NCBI GenBank assembly: GCA_027604505.1
Contig: JADIIX010000001.1
Location: 310,001 to 374,000 of the forward strand
Source: Gonapodya sp. JEL0774
Taxonomy: Eukaryota; Monoblepharomycota; Monoblepharidomycetes; Monoblepharidales; Gonapodyaceae
Length of the DNA: 64,000 nt
Reading direction: 5' to 3'
Shown here: piece after piece, positions 23,212 through 36,282 of the stretch
Numbering within the stretch: position 1 is the first letter of the stretch
Layout: the number at the start of each line of letters is the position of its first letter
Translations under genes and position numbers: made by a program
The notes under the pieces: model-generated
What the model saw: the letters and a program-made list of their open reading frames with translations, nothing else
Database searches by the model: none
What the model was told of the DNA's origin: nothing

Positions 23212-25947
23212 ATGGAGCCTTTCGAGTTCCGCTCGGAAACCGCTCTCTCTACCTCCGCATCCCTGCTCCACATCGCAAAGGACATTTCACTCCTACAACA
23301 AAACCGGAATCGATGCAAGAGACTCTTAGCCCGAGCGACTACTGTGCACGACAAAATCGCTGCTACTCTTAAAATTTCCGGACACGCGGCACGGGTGGGG
23401 CCCGATTTCGAAAATTTGATTTCAGATTTTGAGAGGTGATCCTACTTTCATAACTAGACAATACTTTGCAAAACCCAGTTCTGATCTTTCAACCTCCTCG
23501 AATCTCCTATGTGAAGCCTCCTCGAAGAGATGAGAGTTTGTTTCTCAAATCTCGCAGGAGACAGGTCTCTGTCTATGGTGCCATTCCAGTCCGAAACACT
23601 TCTCGAAGTCCGTTCGTTGAACCACCGGCTCTACTATATGCACTGTGATTTGCAGGTCTGATGTTGGACTTGCATTCTTGCGGGCTCCTTCTCTGACCAG
23701 TCTGGAACAATAGGCTGATGTGTCCACATGGGAGGCTGATGACCTGGCGGACATCCGAGCGGATGTCAACGACTTTCATTCTTACCTCGACACTCTCCAG
23801 CCAGCTGACCGCGAGCTCCTCAAGCACATCGAATCTCTGTTAACGGACACGGCTCGGCAAGCCCCAGAGAAGTTTGGGCTTCCACCGTGGCACTTGCCAA
23901 CACAAACTGTTCTGGTGGAGCGATATATTGGCGGAGGATCTTTCGGTGAAGCGTATGAGGGCTATTGCAAATTTGCTCCTGGTCCCGTTTGCGTGAAACG
24001 ATTGAACATTGGACGGTTGTTGATTGATCGGGACGTGAGTGTTGGAAGTTGATGCCAGCCGGAGCATTCCCAGAGCCAAATGCAATGAAGGAACTGCCAA
24101 CACATACTACCAGGATCTTGCTGGCGAGATTGATATCTGGGCTCGTCTCCATCACGCTAACGTGGCTACCCTCCGTGGCGCCTGCCTTGACGCCGACAGA
24201 CCATTTTTAGTGACAGATTATTTTCGCAATAGTAATCTGACGGAATATCTTCGGAACCATCCAGGGGTGGACAGGTTAGATTTGGTGCGTGCTCCCATTT
24301 TCTACTGTCCTCCGTCAATGGTGACAGCAATTGACCGTGCAAACACACGCTTAGATTTCTGATATCGCTAAAGGAATCAATTTTCTGCACCAAAGGGGTA
24401 TCATTCATTCCGCACTCATTCCGTCAAATGTGCTCATCTCTGACTCTGGCCGTGCAGTTGTGAGCGACTGGGGTTTCCTGCGCCTAAGAGCTCTTACCTC
24501 TCGGAGAGCAGAACGCACGGAGGGGAGACAAGCTGTTTCCATGCCACCGGAGCAAATTGCAAGCACGGAAGAAGTACCATCGCGAGCGGGTGATGCTTAT
24601 GCGTTTGCTATGCTTTGCTATGAGGTGATAGGGAGAGACTACTCGTGACGATTCTGGACTAAACCCTCGTCACTCTTGGCAGTTGTGGTCCAACAAAGTA
24701 CCATTCGAAGGAGTCCCTCCGTATGCATTAGTTTACCACGTTGTTAAGCAAGGCCACCGACCGCACATGGATGACCTGGTTATGCCTGAAGCTCTGCGTG
24801 TCCTGATACGCCGTTGTTGGGACCAAGATCCGTCTCTACGCCCTACATTCTCGTACATCGTCGCAGAAATGATGCAAATCCGGTTCGTGTTCCTTTGTGG
24901 GGTGTGATATGATGATGACATGACTTTACCCCCGAATTTGTCCTGTGTCTTGAAGCTCGTCTCCTCAATCAGTTGTGTCTCCTTTCTCCATGGTACGGCC
25001 GATTTCTCATCCTGAGTTCGGAATGCACAATTCCGGTGATGTCCCCTACCAGAGCATCGCAACCGATGGTGGCTCACACCACAACAAAAGGCATTCGATG
25101 ATCTTCGGAAGCAAGGTGCGTCGCTGTAGCTTGCTTCACGTTCGTTGCAAGTCACGTTCCAAGTGTACGTTACAAGTTGTCTGAGCGCTTTCTGTTCAGG
25201 CCCACCCGTTCTTTCGCTACGTCGCGGAGCCTCAGGGCTTGCTCGGCCAAAAGACAGTGTATTACAAAGGACGCCCCCTGGTGGTTGAGGAAAGCGTGAG
25301 TGACTGTTAAAGTTGTTGATATGTCGACGTAGGTCCGAGTGAGCAGCTCGCCTTCAGTTTGAACCGTCAACCGAAGGAGATCTGAGGCTTCAAGTTGGAG
25401 CAATGGTGGCGCCCGTGGAAGTATTTCCTAACGGCATGATTGAAGGGCTCAGTCTGGATTCAGGAGAGTATGGAAGATTCCCTGCGTGAGTGATAAGTAT
25501 TCTGGACGAAGTGGTGTGAACTTGGTCCCCACGATCCGTTGTCGTGTTCGAAGTGATTGCCTTCGTTTACCTGGAGGAGATCGAAAGCAGGTGGACAATC
25601 GCAGTCTCAAATCTTCTCGATCTGCACGCACCGCACCCGTATCTCCACAGCGTCGAAGTGGGTTATGGGCACTTGGACCAGCAGCCAGTCTTGATCGAGG
25701 TTTCCAGTCCCCTCGTCGAACTGACAATACAACTAATGCCAGGCCAATCAGCCGGCTCAGCTACTTCGATAAGCCGAGACCTCAAACTCCGAGCAGTTTG
25801 GGCTCGGAGAAAAGGAATGCACCGAATAGGAGTCAGAGCAGGCAAAGCTTTTTGGACACCAGTGTTGGCTCTGAACTTCGAAACATGTGGGGTGGGATCA
25901 AGGCATTGTTTAAAAAGGATAAACAAAAGCGTCTGGATGCTATCTGA
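23212..25947 (+). CDS. MLKL-like pseudokinase with N-terminal helical region and C-terminal SH3-like domain
   Basis: The start at 23212 gives MEPFEFRSETALSTSASLL and a helical, charged N-terminal region (ISLLQQNRNRCKRLLARAT) resembling the four-helix N-terminal domain found with MLKL-type kinases. A kinase-like domain starts near 23900: GGGSFGEAYEG (glycine loop), VCVKRL (VAIK lysine kept), GEIDIWARLHHANVATLRG and FLVTDYFRNSNLTEYL. The catalytic loop is IIHSALIPSNVLI instead of HRDLKPxN, so the catalytic Asp is absent. DFG is replaced by DWG (SDWGFLRL). MPPEQ stands for APE, and RRCWDQDPSLRPTF is the usual C-lobe motif. A C-terminal SH3-like segment follows near 25340-25570 (GDLRLQVGAMVAPVE, EYGRFPADCL), then a basic tail ending KKDKQKRLDAI. 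It is probably catalytically inactive and may work as a scaffold or membrane effector. N-terminal homology is tentative. Confidence 0.72.
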
Positions 25948-26162
25948 ACTTATGTTTCTCTGGGGGCGTATCCACAACGAACAAATGAGTGCCGGAGGGG
26001 AGAGCTGGAAGTAGTTGCTTGCGTATTTGTACTAAGCTTATTGTTTTATGCTTACTGTTGTACTCAAACCATGTCGTGATACTGTACAGCTGATGTCGCA
26101 ACATAAGCTATGTACTGACGGTCCAGCAGCATGAGCCAACCCTTGAGCCAGTTTCACCTTAT

Positions 26163-27880
26163 ATGTCTTCCCCATACCCCCAAGAATTCACGCATTCCAT
26201 GACCTCTATTCTAGTCACACCTGCAGATGTTTTGTTGCCTTCGCCCTCCTCTCGTGCTTCAAGCATGGAGAAGAATCTTCATGGTGTCATACGCTGCGAG
26301 ACTTCCCCAGTGGTGAATCGCAAGCCCCAAACACCACCGCTCTCCATTGGCAAAAGAAGGGCTAAGATTGGGAGCAAGGTGAGCTTGCATGGAACAACCG
26401 AATGGTACCAGCTCTCGGCGGCGTATTCCTTGTCACATGCGCCAATTCTCATCAATTGGCGTCATGATTTAACCTCTTCCACTTTCCCCATCTGCAGATG
26501 TATCATCCCATTGACTTTATTAAACCCGCGGGCGTAGCGAGAAGGGAGACCACACAGGGGACCGCCGTTCCGACAATGAACCAAAGCAGGGAACCATTCT
26601 GCAAGAGCACCAATACCAATGGCAATGTAGGCTGTCAACTCTTGCCTTTGCGTGATCGAGAAGATCTTTTTTTATCCCGACTATCTGAGGAACCGCGACT
26701 GGTGCGTGGCCCATTGAAATTTGGTGGATTTACCCATTATCCCCCCCCTCCTTAGTGCTGCCTGCCCCTGATACAAAGCCTGAGATTTCTTCCTGGGTGC
26801 ATTCTCCGGGGCCGCAGTGTTTGAGGAGATTCGAGCACGAAACCTGATAGGAGACAGCGCATCGTTTGTGAAATCCCAAATCTAACCCAATGTTACCTTG
26901 CTCCTGTACAGCTATCTCCACTCACATCAAGGGCCCTTACACCCCCCCCCACACCCCCTACGCCATGCTCGTCGTCCAATAATCTCAGTCCCTCCTTCTT
27001 CTCGGACATCGGCATCAAATCTTCCAGTCTTCAGTCCATTCCCCGTTCCGAAAACGAGAAGAACAGCCAGACCGTCCTGCGCCTCGTGCCGCTGGCGCGG
27101 GGCCACCCCCTCCGCCCATTAGACGAGCTATTGGGGAGGTCACGACTTGCTTTTAGGACTGTATCCCAAGCCCAAAGTCTTCTAAATGCGGCTCTTAGTC
27201 GGCTCGAAGAAGTCAAGCTCTCTCTATCAGCGGCGAAGAAAGCCACCAAGGATTCTCACACTGCTTCGGTCTTGGCGATGAATGAACTTTCGAGTCTATG
27301 GGTGTCCTTGAGTTTATCACCAGACCGCAGACTCAGTCCTTCCGCGGCGGTTGCGGTTTCTCAGTCTACCCTGCCCCGAAACATAGCCGGGCAACTTCTC
27401 TCGGTGGCATCCCGAACCAAGTTGCTCGACACTGAACGGGCAGCATGGGAAGCGGATTGCACGTTGAGGTTAGCTCATCAGGAAGAACAGACACTCTTCC
27501 AATTATGGAAGCAACGAGTGAATGAAGTCAGAAGGGAAGAAGAACTGGTGGATAGGCGGACCGCAGAATTGGATGGTTTGATGAAGGCGCTTGAGAAAGA
27601 GCTGATCAGGTGCAGGGAACAAGCAGTCATCTACCGTGAATTGTCGGCATTGTCCACAGGATGTCACTTCCCTGTGTTGGCGGAACGATCAAATGGATTT
27701 ATGGATACAGATCCGAGTTCAAACGATGTCTCCGACAAGCACAGGCAGGACTCGGTTCCTTGTCCCCCAAAATCCTCTTCCTCCCACGATAGCTTCTGGT
27801 CCCATCACATGGCATCCGCCGCCGAGCCCGGTGAGAACACAACCACTCATCCATCTTCCGGCGTTTACGTGCATATCTAA
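26163..27880 (+). CDS. Coiled-coil protein of unknown function with LDELLGR motif
   Basis: Three exons, 26163-26378, 26498-26701 and 26912-27880, join in phase 0 and encode about 462 residues. The first third is S/P-rich and disordered. Then comes RLVPLARGHPLRPLDELLGR, followed by long heptad-type helices (ALSRLEEVKLSLSAAKKAT; ELVDRRTAELDGLMKALEKE). The tail is S/H-rich. No known domain was recognised. The segment around LDELLGR is similar to one in the coiled-coil gene at 40300-43759, suggesting a shared family. There is no signal peptide or transmembrane helix. It could be a cytoskeletal or membrane-curvature protein, but that is only a guess from the helices. Confidence 0.6.
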
Positions 27881-28213
27881 ACCTCGGTTCTGGAGGGTGT
27901 GGTGTGGTTAATCATTGTGTGTTTGGAACATTGCATGAATTGATCGTTTTCTTGCCTCGGCTCTTGCTCACTAATAGTAATGCAGTATGCACGTAGTCTC
28001 TCAAATTTAATTCCAAGGATATGAATCTTAGTTATGTAAACAGAGATCTTCTGCCGCACACCCTGGTGAGAATGGACAGAACGCACTGAATGACGTCAGT
28101 TATTAGTGTGGCAAACGGATTGATTCCATGCAGAAGTTTGTTTTCAGCTTGCTATAAAACCAATTTGTTTCTACTATTCAAGAATCCTTTCCATAAGCAT
28201 CTGGAGAAGAATC
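27881..28213. other. Intergenic region
   Basis: About 330 bases between two plus-strand genes, holding a 3' end and the promoter of the small secreted-protein gene. No RNA gene or repeat was recognised. Confidence 0.35.
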
Positions 28214-28948
28214 ATGGTGTCCCCACTCGTTCTCGTCATGTACCTCTCCCTCCCCATTATCGCGCAAGCACTCGCCCCTTCGATCGGCACTTGCGCAGGA
28301 CAGGAGCTTTCGGATGGAGCGTGAGAGCACTTTAGGCGGTGTTATGAACTCCTAGTGTCTTCACGATTAATGCATCCCCTCCTTCTACCAGTTACGCAGC
28401 CGTTTGCACAATGGATGTTTCCATGGCCGCTACGGGGACCTTCCTCAAAGGATCTAACACTACTACAAAGCTGACTCTCACGCCAAATGCGGTTGGCCCC
28501 AACATGATCAAGTTCACGAACACAGTAAGAGTTTACCGAGCGAGCGAGGAAAGTCAATCTAAACAGCGCTTAATGAACCCTCAGGATCTGCAAGACGGTT
28601 GGACTGGAGTGTACGGGCAGGATTACGTAAGAAGTGGAGATGAACGCCGGTGCTAAATAACTGCTTTGTGTATCATCCCTTAACAGCACGCTGAACCCAT
28701 AGGCGCGTTTCTCTCAGCTGCTTGTTTACAACGTCCCATTTAACCTCGCTTCGGTTCAAGTATCGACCAACCTTCTTCCAGCCCAAACGTCGGAGGTGCC
28801 GAACCCATCATGGGCCAGTTGCCGTTACGGGGCAGACGGGTGCCCCGCACCACCGGCTGGTGGAGCAAGCCAATCAATTGGGGTGGTGCAAGTTCTCAAT
28901 TTGAGGTACGACAACAGGGTGTTTTGGAGTGTAGACTTGTACTACTAG
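28214..28948 (+). CDS. Small secreted protein of unknown function
   Basis: The first exon 28214-28320 encodes a signal peptide (MVSPLVLVMYLSLPIIAQAL). Three further short exons follow: about 28391-28525 (YAAVCTMDVSMAATGTFLKG), about 28586-28626 (DLQDGWTGVYGQDY), and about 28705-28948 (ARFSQLLVYNVPFNLASVQV, then WASCRYGADGCPAPPAGG, ending RVFWSVDLYY, stop TAG 28946-28948). The mature protein is about 150 residues with four or more cysteines and alternating hydrophobic strands, suggesting a compact beta-rich extracellular fold. No family was recognised. Secretion is well supported; role unknown. Confidence 0.6.
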
Positions 28949-30542
28949 GTGTGAGTTTTTGTGGAGATATGAGGCAGACGAAGGACTGGGGAATTGAGAC
29001 GGGGTTTGAAGAATGTAGACACAGATTCAATTTGGAGATCAATTCAAATTTTCGACAGACTCACTGCTCCTACTACGTTGTGATCCCTGCTTATGCCGTG
29101 TCTGAATACCAGTCTGTTCGAAATGCTGAATGCTTTTCATTTCACTGATGTCCGCTGCTCACTGAATCCATTCGCAAAACAAAGAATGTCGCATCATCTT
29201 ACAAAATCACGATGTGGCTGGAATGCGGATTCTGTATCCGTATGTGGAAGCTATGTGCGTTCCCATTACATTTGATATCAACTCATTGCTGGACCTGCTA
29301 ATGTGAGAACAGTTCTTCAGATCAATGTAGGAAACACACGTATCTCTCATGTGTGATTTCGATTTCAAGAACTGCCGACGGTGTGAAGGAGCTGGCCAAG
29401 TGAATTCGAAGGGTGATTCGCTTGAGGAACTGACAGCCGACTGCGGATGACAGTCAACAGTCTGAGTCCCAGACTTAAAACTGAACATTCCGCACCATGA
29501 AGGCAACAAAATGGCAATGGCTGTGAGCGTTGGACTCCCCATTGAACTTGTGATGAAACATTCGTTGACGCTGGTTGTCCCGAACTACAGAGATTACACG
29601 CACCCCTTTTGCAGTGAAACGCATGTATCTCCAAAATAATCCGTCTTTTCCCATGCCCAACATCAAATTCCTGCTCAGTGATAATAGTGTGTGGAGGTAA
29701 GGCTTCATTTTTGTCCCTTCTGCTCTGTTGGGAGTGTCCAGAGGCGATTACTTCAACACTACTTCGAAATCAATTCAGTACAAAAAGTAAGTTGCCTATT
29801 GCACCATTAAGTCAGACTGATATTACCATTTTTTGTAGTCTGGTTGCGGAGACGTCAATGTTGGCAGTTGGCAGATCGGGTGGAATGTGGGTGCACAACC
29901 AGCCAACCTTTCTTGGTACCCTCTCGACTTTTGCCCCGCTCATATTATGCTGCCTTTGTTCGCAGTGTGGAGAAACGAAATGGCTCGTCAAAACCGCCCA
30001 AAGCTTTACAGCACCCCTCATAGCAGTAATAATAAATGGTGCTTGATTCATTCTCACCTTCGCCAAATATTTTCGACGTACAGGACAGGTTTCTTGAACA
30101 GCTCCGAAAGGCACACACTTGCGCTTTCTCAACCTTTGCATTCAGCACGCCGTCCCAGCACTTTTAGATTTTCTTGCGAACAGCCGTACAGTAACGGAGG
30201 CGCAGTTTCTAGTAACTGGATGCGGGAGGGCCGCCTTCAGAATCCTGTGAGTATTTCAAACAATATCGTTGCCTTATCATTTGAACTGGTTGTGTGGCAT
30301 TGATGCGAAGATTGGTCGGGGCATCCCCCCCTCCGCCATTTTGGTGTCGTTTCGGTACGGAGAAACCGAAAGCGAAATTCCGGAGCAAATCGTTCATACT
30401 TCTCAGTATATTAACTTGATCTCATCTGATTCAAAGGCGTCATCTCGAATCCATACAATCCTCGTCTTCTTTCCTGGAGGGTGGAAAGAACTACCATCCC
30501 GTAGTTGATATACTTCGTGTCTTCCAAATTTTCACGGTACAA
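28949..30542. other. Unresolved region with possible coding fragments
   Basis: About 1.6 kb with no gene I can assemble. Several short plus-strand stretches look protein-like and are flanked by possible splice sites: near 29610-29700 (MYLQNNPSFPMPNIKFLL), 29740-29960 (RGDYFNTTSKSIQYKK, then GCGDVNVGSWQIGWNVGA), and 30140-30245 (VPALLDFLANSRTVTEAQ then FLVTGCGRAAFRI). The last bears a loose resemblance to the G-C-S-A-G region of pectin acetylesterases, but the motif is not intact. It may be a decayed gene or one with unusual splicing. Confidence 0.3.
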
Positions 30543-32732
30543 ATGGGCATAGCCGACAAACTCGTACCTCTATTGGAGAATCTCCTGAGTTTCGCCCAAT
30601 CCAATCCCACCGTGGCATTCCTGGACCTCGTAGTGGTGGTTGCTTTTGGGACATGGTTGATTCACCTCTATGAATCGCTCATTGTCTCACCTCTGAGGAA
30701 AGTTCCTGGGGACATTTACTACGTTATTTTCGGTGGCGTGAGTTTAGTATACCTCAATTCGGCAATGGCTGAGCTGTGTTCACGTATCTCCAACCACCAC
30801 TCCCAGCTCGCACTGGGATACGAACGTTATTTCCTGATGGGCGGGGACGTGCCTCATATGGTTCGAAACCTACAGCATTATAAATATGGGTATGTAAACC
30901 CACTTCCTGTTTCACGAATGTCCACTCTGCAATACTTTGCGTCCACCGTCCCAGGCCCGTTGTGCGGACAGGACCTAAAAGTGTCTCTGTAGCCGGTGAG
31001 CAAGCAGCGTTATAAGCATGAAATTCTGTGGGCTGAAATCAAGGTTTCGTCACCTTCCATTAGATCCTGAAATCGCGAGGGACGTGTTGTTGAATCAAGA
31101 TCTACCAAAAGTGCGTACTCTAGTGAATTGGGCAGGCTCCTCTCACGTCTCATATTTATTTGCTATGTCTAGTCAAATTCTGCTCAGATGCTTTTCGGCC
31201 CGCTCCACCCTGACGCCCTCGTGGTTCTCACCGACAAACCGCACCATAAGATGATCCGCCGATTCTTCTCCCAGCGCTTCTCCATTTCTGGCATTCAACA
31301 AATGGAACCGCTGATGCAAATAATCTTTCGTAACGCTGAAACAAAATTGGACTTGCTCATCAAGGAGGGTCAGCGGGTGGACATGTGGGATCTCTTGCAT
31401 TGTATTGGAATTGACGTCATTGGAATCACAGCCTTTGACCAATCTTTCCACGCTGGTATGTTGCGCCCAAGGCAAGTAGTGGCGATCTTGACTACAGTTT
31501 GACGATTACTCCTTCACAGTCGAAAACGGCCACCACGACACCGTTGGCGGCATGGTTGAATCCATGTTTAAATGGCTCTCCCGCACCGCCTCGTACCCAC
31601 TTATCCGCTCTCTCCCTCTACCATCCAACGCCGTGGCGCAAAAAAAGCTCGCTTTCTTGCAGGACTTTTGCCGCAAGATTATCAAGGAGCGTCGCCAACT
31701 GGGACACAGGAAGAATGACGTGCTGGATTTGTTGGTCGAGGGGAAGCTTCCGGACTCGGAGGAGGGTTTGCCAGAAGGACAAATTGTCAACGAAATGGTG
31801 AGCTGGCTCAACTTCTACCCAGTTCATCCGGAGGTCTAAATTTTGGTCATATTTCGTTAGATGGGTGTTTTGACAGCTGGTGCCGATTCCACAGCCACCG
31901 CCATGTCGTTTTTGATGATTGACCTTCTTTGGAATCCACACTACATGGCAAAGGTGAGCCAGTTCCCAGAGCACCCTTTACGCGATGGGAGCCGACCTGT
32001 CCATGCATAGGTTGTCGACGAACTTCTCCGAGCCGACCCCGACCCCAAAACTGGCCTCCTCCTTGCCTCTCAAGTCAAGGATTTCCCCTGGTTCAATGCT
32101 TGTATCAAAGAAAGCCTGCGTATGAACACTGGTAGAGACTTCCAGCGGGTAGCGCTCGAGGAAGGGACCTTGGTGGGACCATACTATATGCCCGCAGGCA
32201 CGGAGGTGAATGTGTCGGTTAGTGTGCTGAATTCTATAATCTGTTATAGGGTGTCTGAAGTGGTGAATGGTTTTCGTGTCTTTCAGCGATATTGCCTTCA
32301 CCGGGGCCCGTGGTGGCGAGACCCAAACACATTCGTCGCTGAGCGTTTCCTGCCAGCTGACTTGGGCGGTATGACTGACACTCCTTCAGAGGAGCTGGGA
32401 GCATATGCGCCTTTCTCCCTGGGGTCCCGGAGTTGCATTGGCAAGAACTTTGCTTACCAGGAAATCCGGGTGATGATCGCCAACTTGTAAGTTCTCAATC
32501 ATGCTGCCGTATGTGATGCTTTCCTCTTATGGCGAATTCGATGGTGCTTTGAAGGCTCCGTCTCTACGATTTCGAGGACGTTGCTGGCCAAGACACCCGA
32601 CAAGGATTGTACATCACATTGATGCTCAAGAACCCTCACTACTTTGTGAAACCTAGGCGACGGACGCCTGCGGAGATTGAGGCGTACAGGGCAACCCCGC
32701 TTCTGGCCACCGGCAAAACGAAAAGAAAATGA
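30543..32732 (+). CDS. Cytochrome P450 monooxygenase
   Basis: Starts MGIADKLVPLLENLL and has an N-terminal hydrophobic anchor (LDLVVVVAFGTWLIHLYESL), so it is expected on the ER facing the cytosol. P450 landmarks are present in order. The C-helix region is HHKMIRRFFSQRFS. The I-helix oxygen-binding motif is TAGADSTATAM. The K-helix E-x-x-R is CIKESLRM. The PERF-type segment is FVAERFLP. The heme-binding loop is FSLGSRSCIGKNFA, with the axial Cys in F-x-x-G-x-R-x-C-x-G. It needs NADPH-P450 reductase. About seven introns interrupt the gene; the stop is TGA 32730-32732. The substrate cannot be read from the sequence, and no biosynthetic-cluster partner other than the oxidoreductase gene next door is visible. 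Confidence 0.9.
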
Positions 32733-33463
32733 GGCCTTATGTTACACCATGTAGTTGACACAGCTCCAATTATCCTTGCACTCTAACGTATGTTACCACA
32801 TTTTCATGGTGCAAACCAGAGCTACAGCACTTCATTCACGGAGATTGACTGTTCGCAAGAGGGCCTGTAATATATATGCGTTCAGCAACAAACGCGGTAC
32901 CTTTCGATACTCTGATAAATGTGCAGTACATAATCTTGGGCGGTATGTACCACTAGAGCCATATGTCCGAAATATAATAAGAGGTGGCCAGAAATCTGAG
33001 GTGGGACGGGACGCGTGGTCATGTTCTCTGGTGAAGAGCTGATGTATTTACAGAGTTAGGCTTCTCAGATTGGAGTTTAGCCAATCGCCCACACTATTTT
33101 GGGAGAATAAATATTGACATTTGAAAACGAACTTCAATCGGCGGTTTTACCGGTGCTGTTGGCAGGAGAGCCTTGATCACTGGTCCAAAACAGACCGAAT
33201 CAATAAAGATAAATGGTATCACTCTTAATATTACATTCCGCCCTGGATGCTGAATTTTCAGAACCGCGGGTGACCTCTGGGAGCTGAGGTTTTGTACACC
33301 GAGGTTTTGTCGGCATGAAGGCGGCAAAATTCCGGGGCCCCACAAAAACCAAAAGGTGTGTCGGATCACCCTCTTCCGAAAACTGAAACACGTCTGTTTG
33401 TCAAAAGATCCATATCACCGCTTTTCTCCACCAGTTTATCTCACTCATCTCACCAACCAAGAA
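32733..33463. promoter_or_regulatory. Intergenic region upstream of the alcohol dehydrogenase gene
   Basis: About 730 bases between two plus-strand genes. It contains the P450 3' end and the ADH promoter. A ten-base direct repeat (GAGGTTTTGT) occurs twice near 33285-33310. No gene was recognised. Confidence 0.35.
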
Positions 33464-35619
<2,156 letters not shown>

Positions 35620-36282
35620 ATCTAGTGTTCGACAATTTGAGTGTCACTTCTGAAACGACTGTTCCATCGGTGTAAAATATGAGAAAAAAATGTCTTGCCA
35701 GATTTGACGAAGAACCGAAAAGTGGTGCTCCATTAGATTGCAACCAACTTTGAATGTGGAGTCTCCAGTCTGTGCTATCTTTTGCGAGTGTTATGACGAT
35801 AGAGGTGTGACAATGATGCCGACCGATATCTTCCTGGTATTGCGCATCAATATCTGAAACCCGAGGTGGGCGCTCACGGGTAGTGCTCCATTGAAATTTG
35901 AATGAATGTTTCTGACTCATTCCAATCAACAAATGGAGACATGTATATTTATATGTATGTATATTCATATCAAACACAGTTTGCATCGATCATCCAAACC
36001 GGCATCGAAGCTGGAATTGAGCAGATTCCGAGAACACAATATCGATTGAAGTCCTTTCCCAAGGGCTGCCGCAGTGGACGTGGTTGTTGGAGAGGATCAT
36101 ACAGAAGAACCCTCATTCGGACCACGTCACGATTCCTGAGAGTTGCGTTGACCCGCCCAGTACCGGATCTCGTGGCATGCAAAACACCGTATCGGGACTC
36201 AATTGATTGCATCGACGTGGTAATCCGCTTCAACTCAAGGCTTGTGGAACTCCACCTTTCCCCACCTTCTTCTCGCGTTCCG
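35620..36282. other. Intergenic region upstream of YME2
   Basis: About 660 bases between two plus-strand genes. A long open frame covers part of it upstream of the chosen YME2 start but shows no family similarity. It probably holds the YME2 promoter. Confidence 0.35.

Noticed and set aside
30140-30245. Pectin acetylesterase gene
   Set aside because: Only a weak partial resemblance around GCGRAAF; the nucleophile Ser is absent and no full gene could be assembled.
35902-36282. N-terminal extension of YME2 upstream of 36283
   Set aside because: The frame is open, but the extension has no similarity and the ATG at 36283 gives a good mitochondrial presequence.
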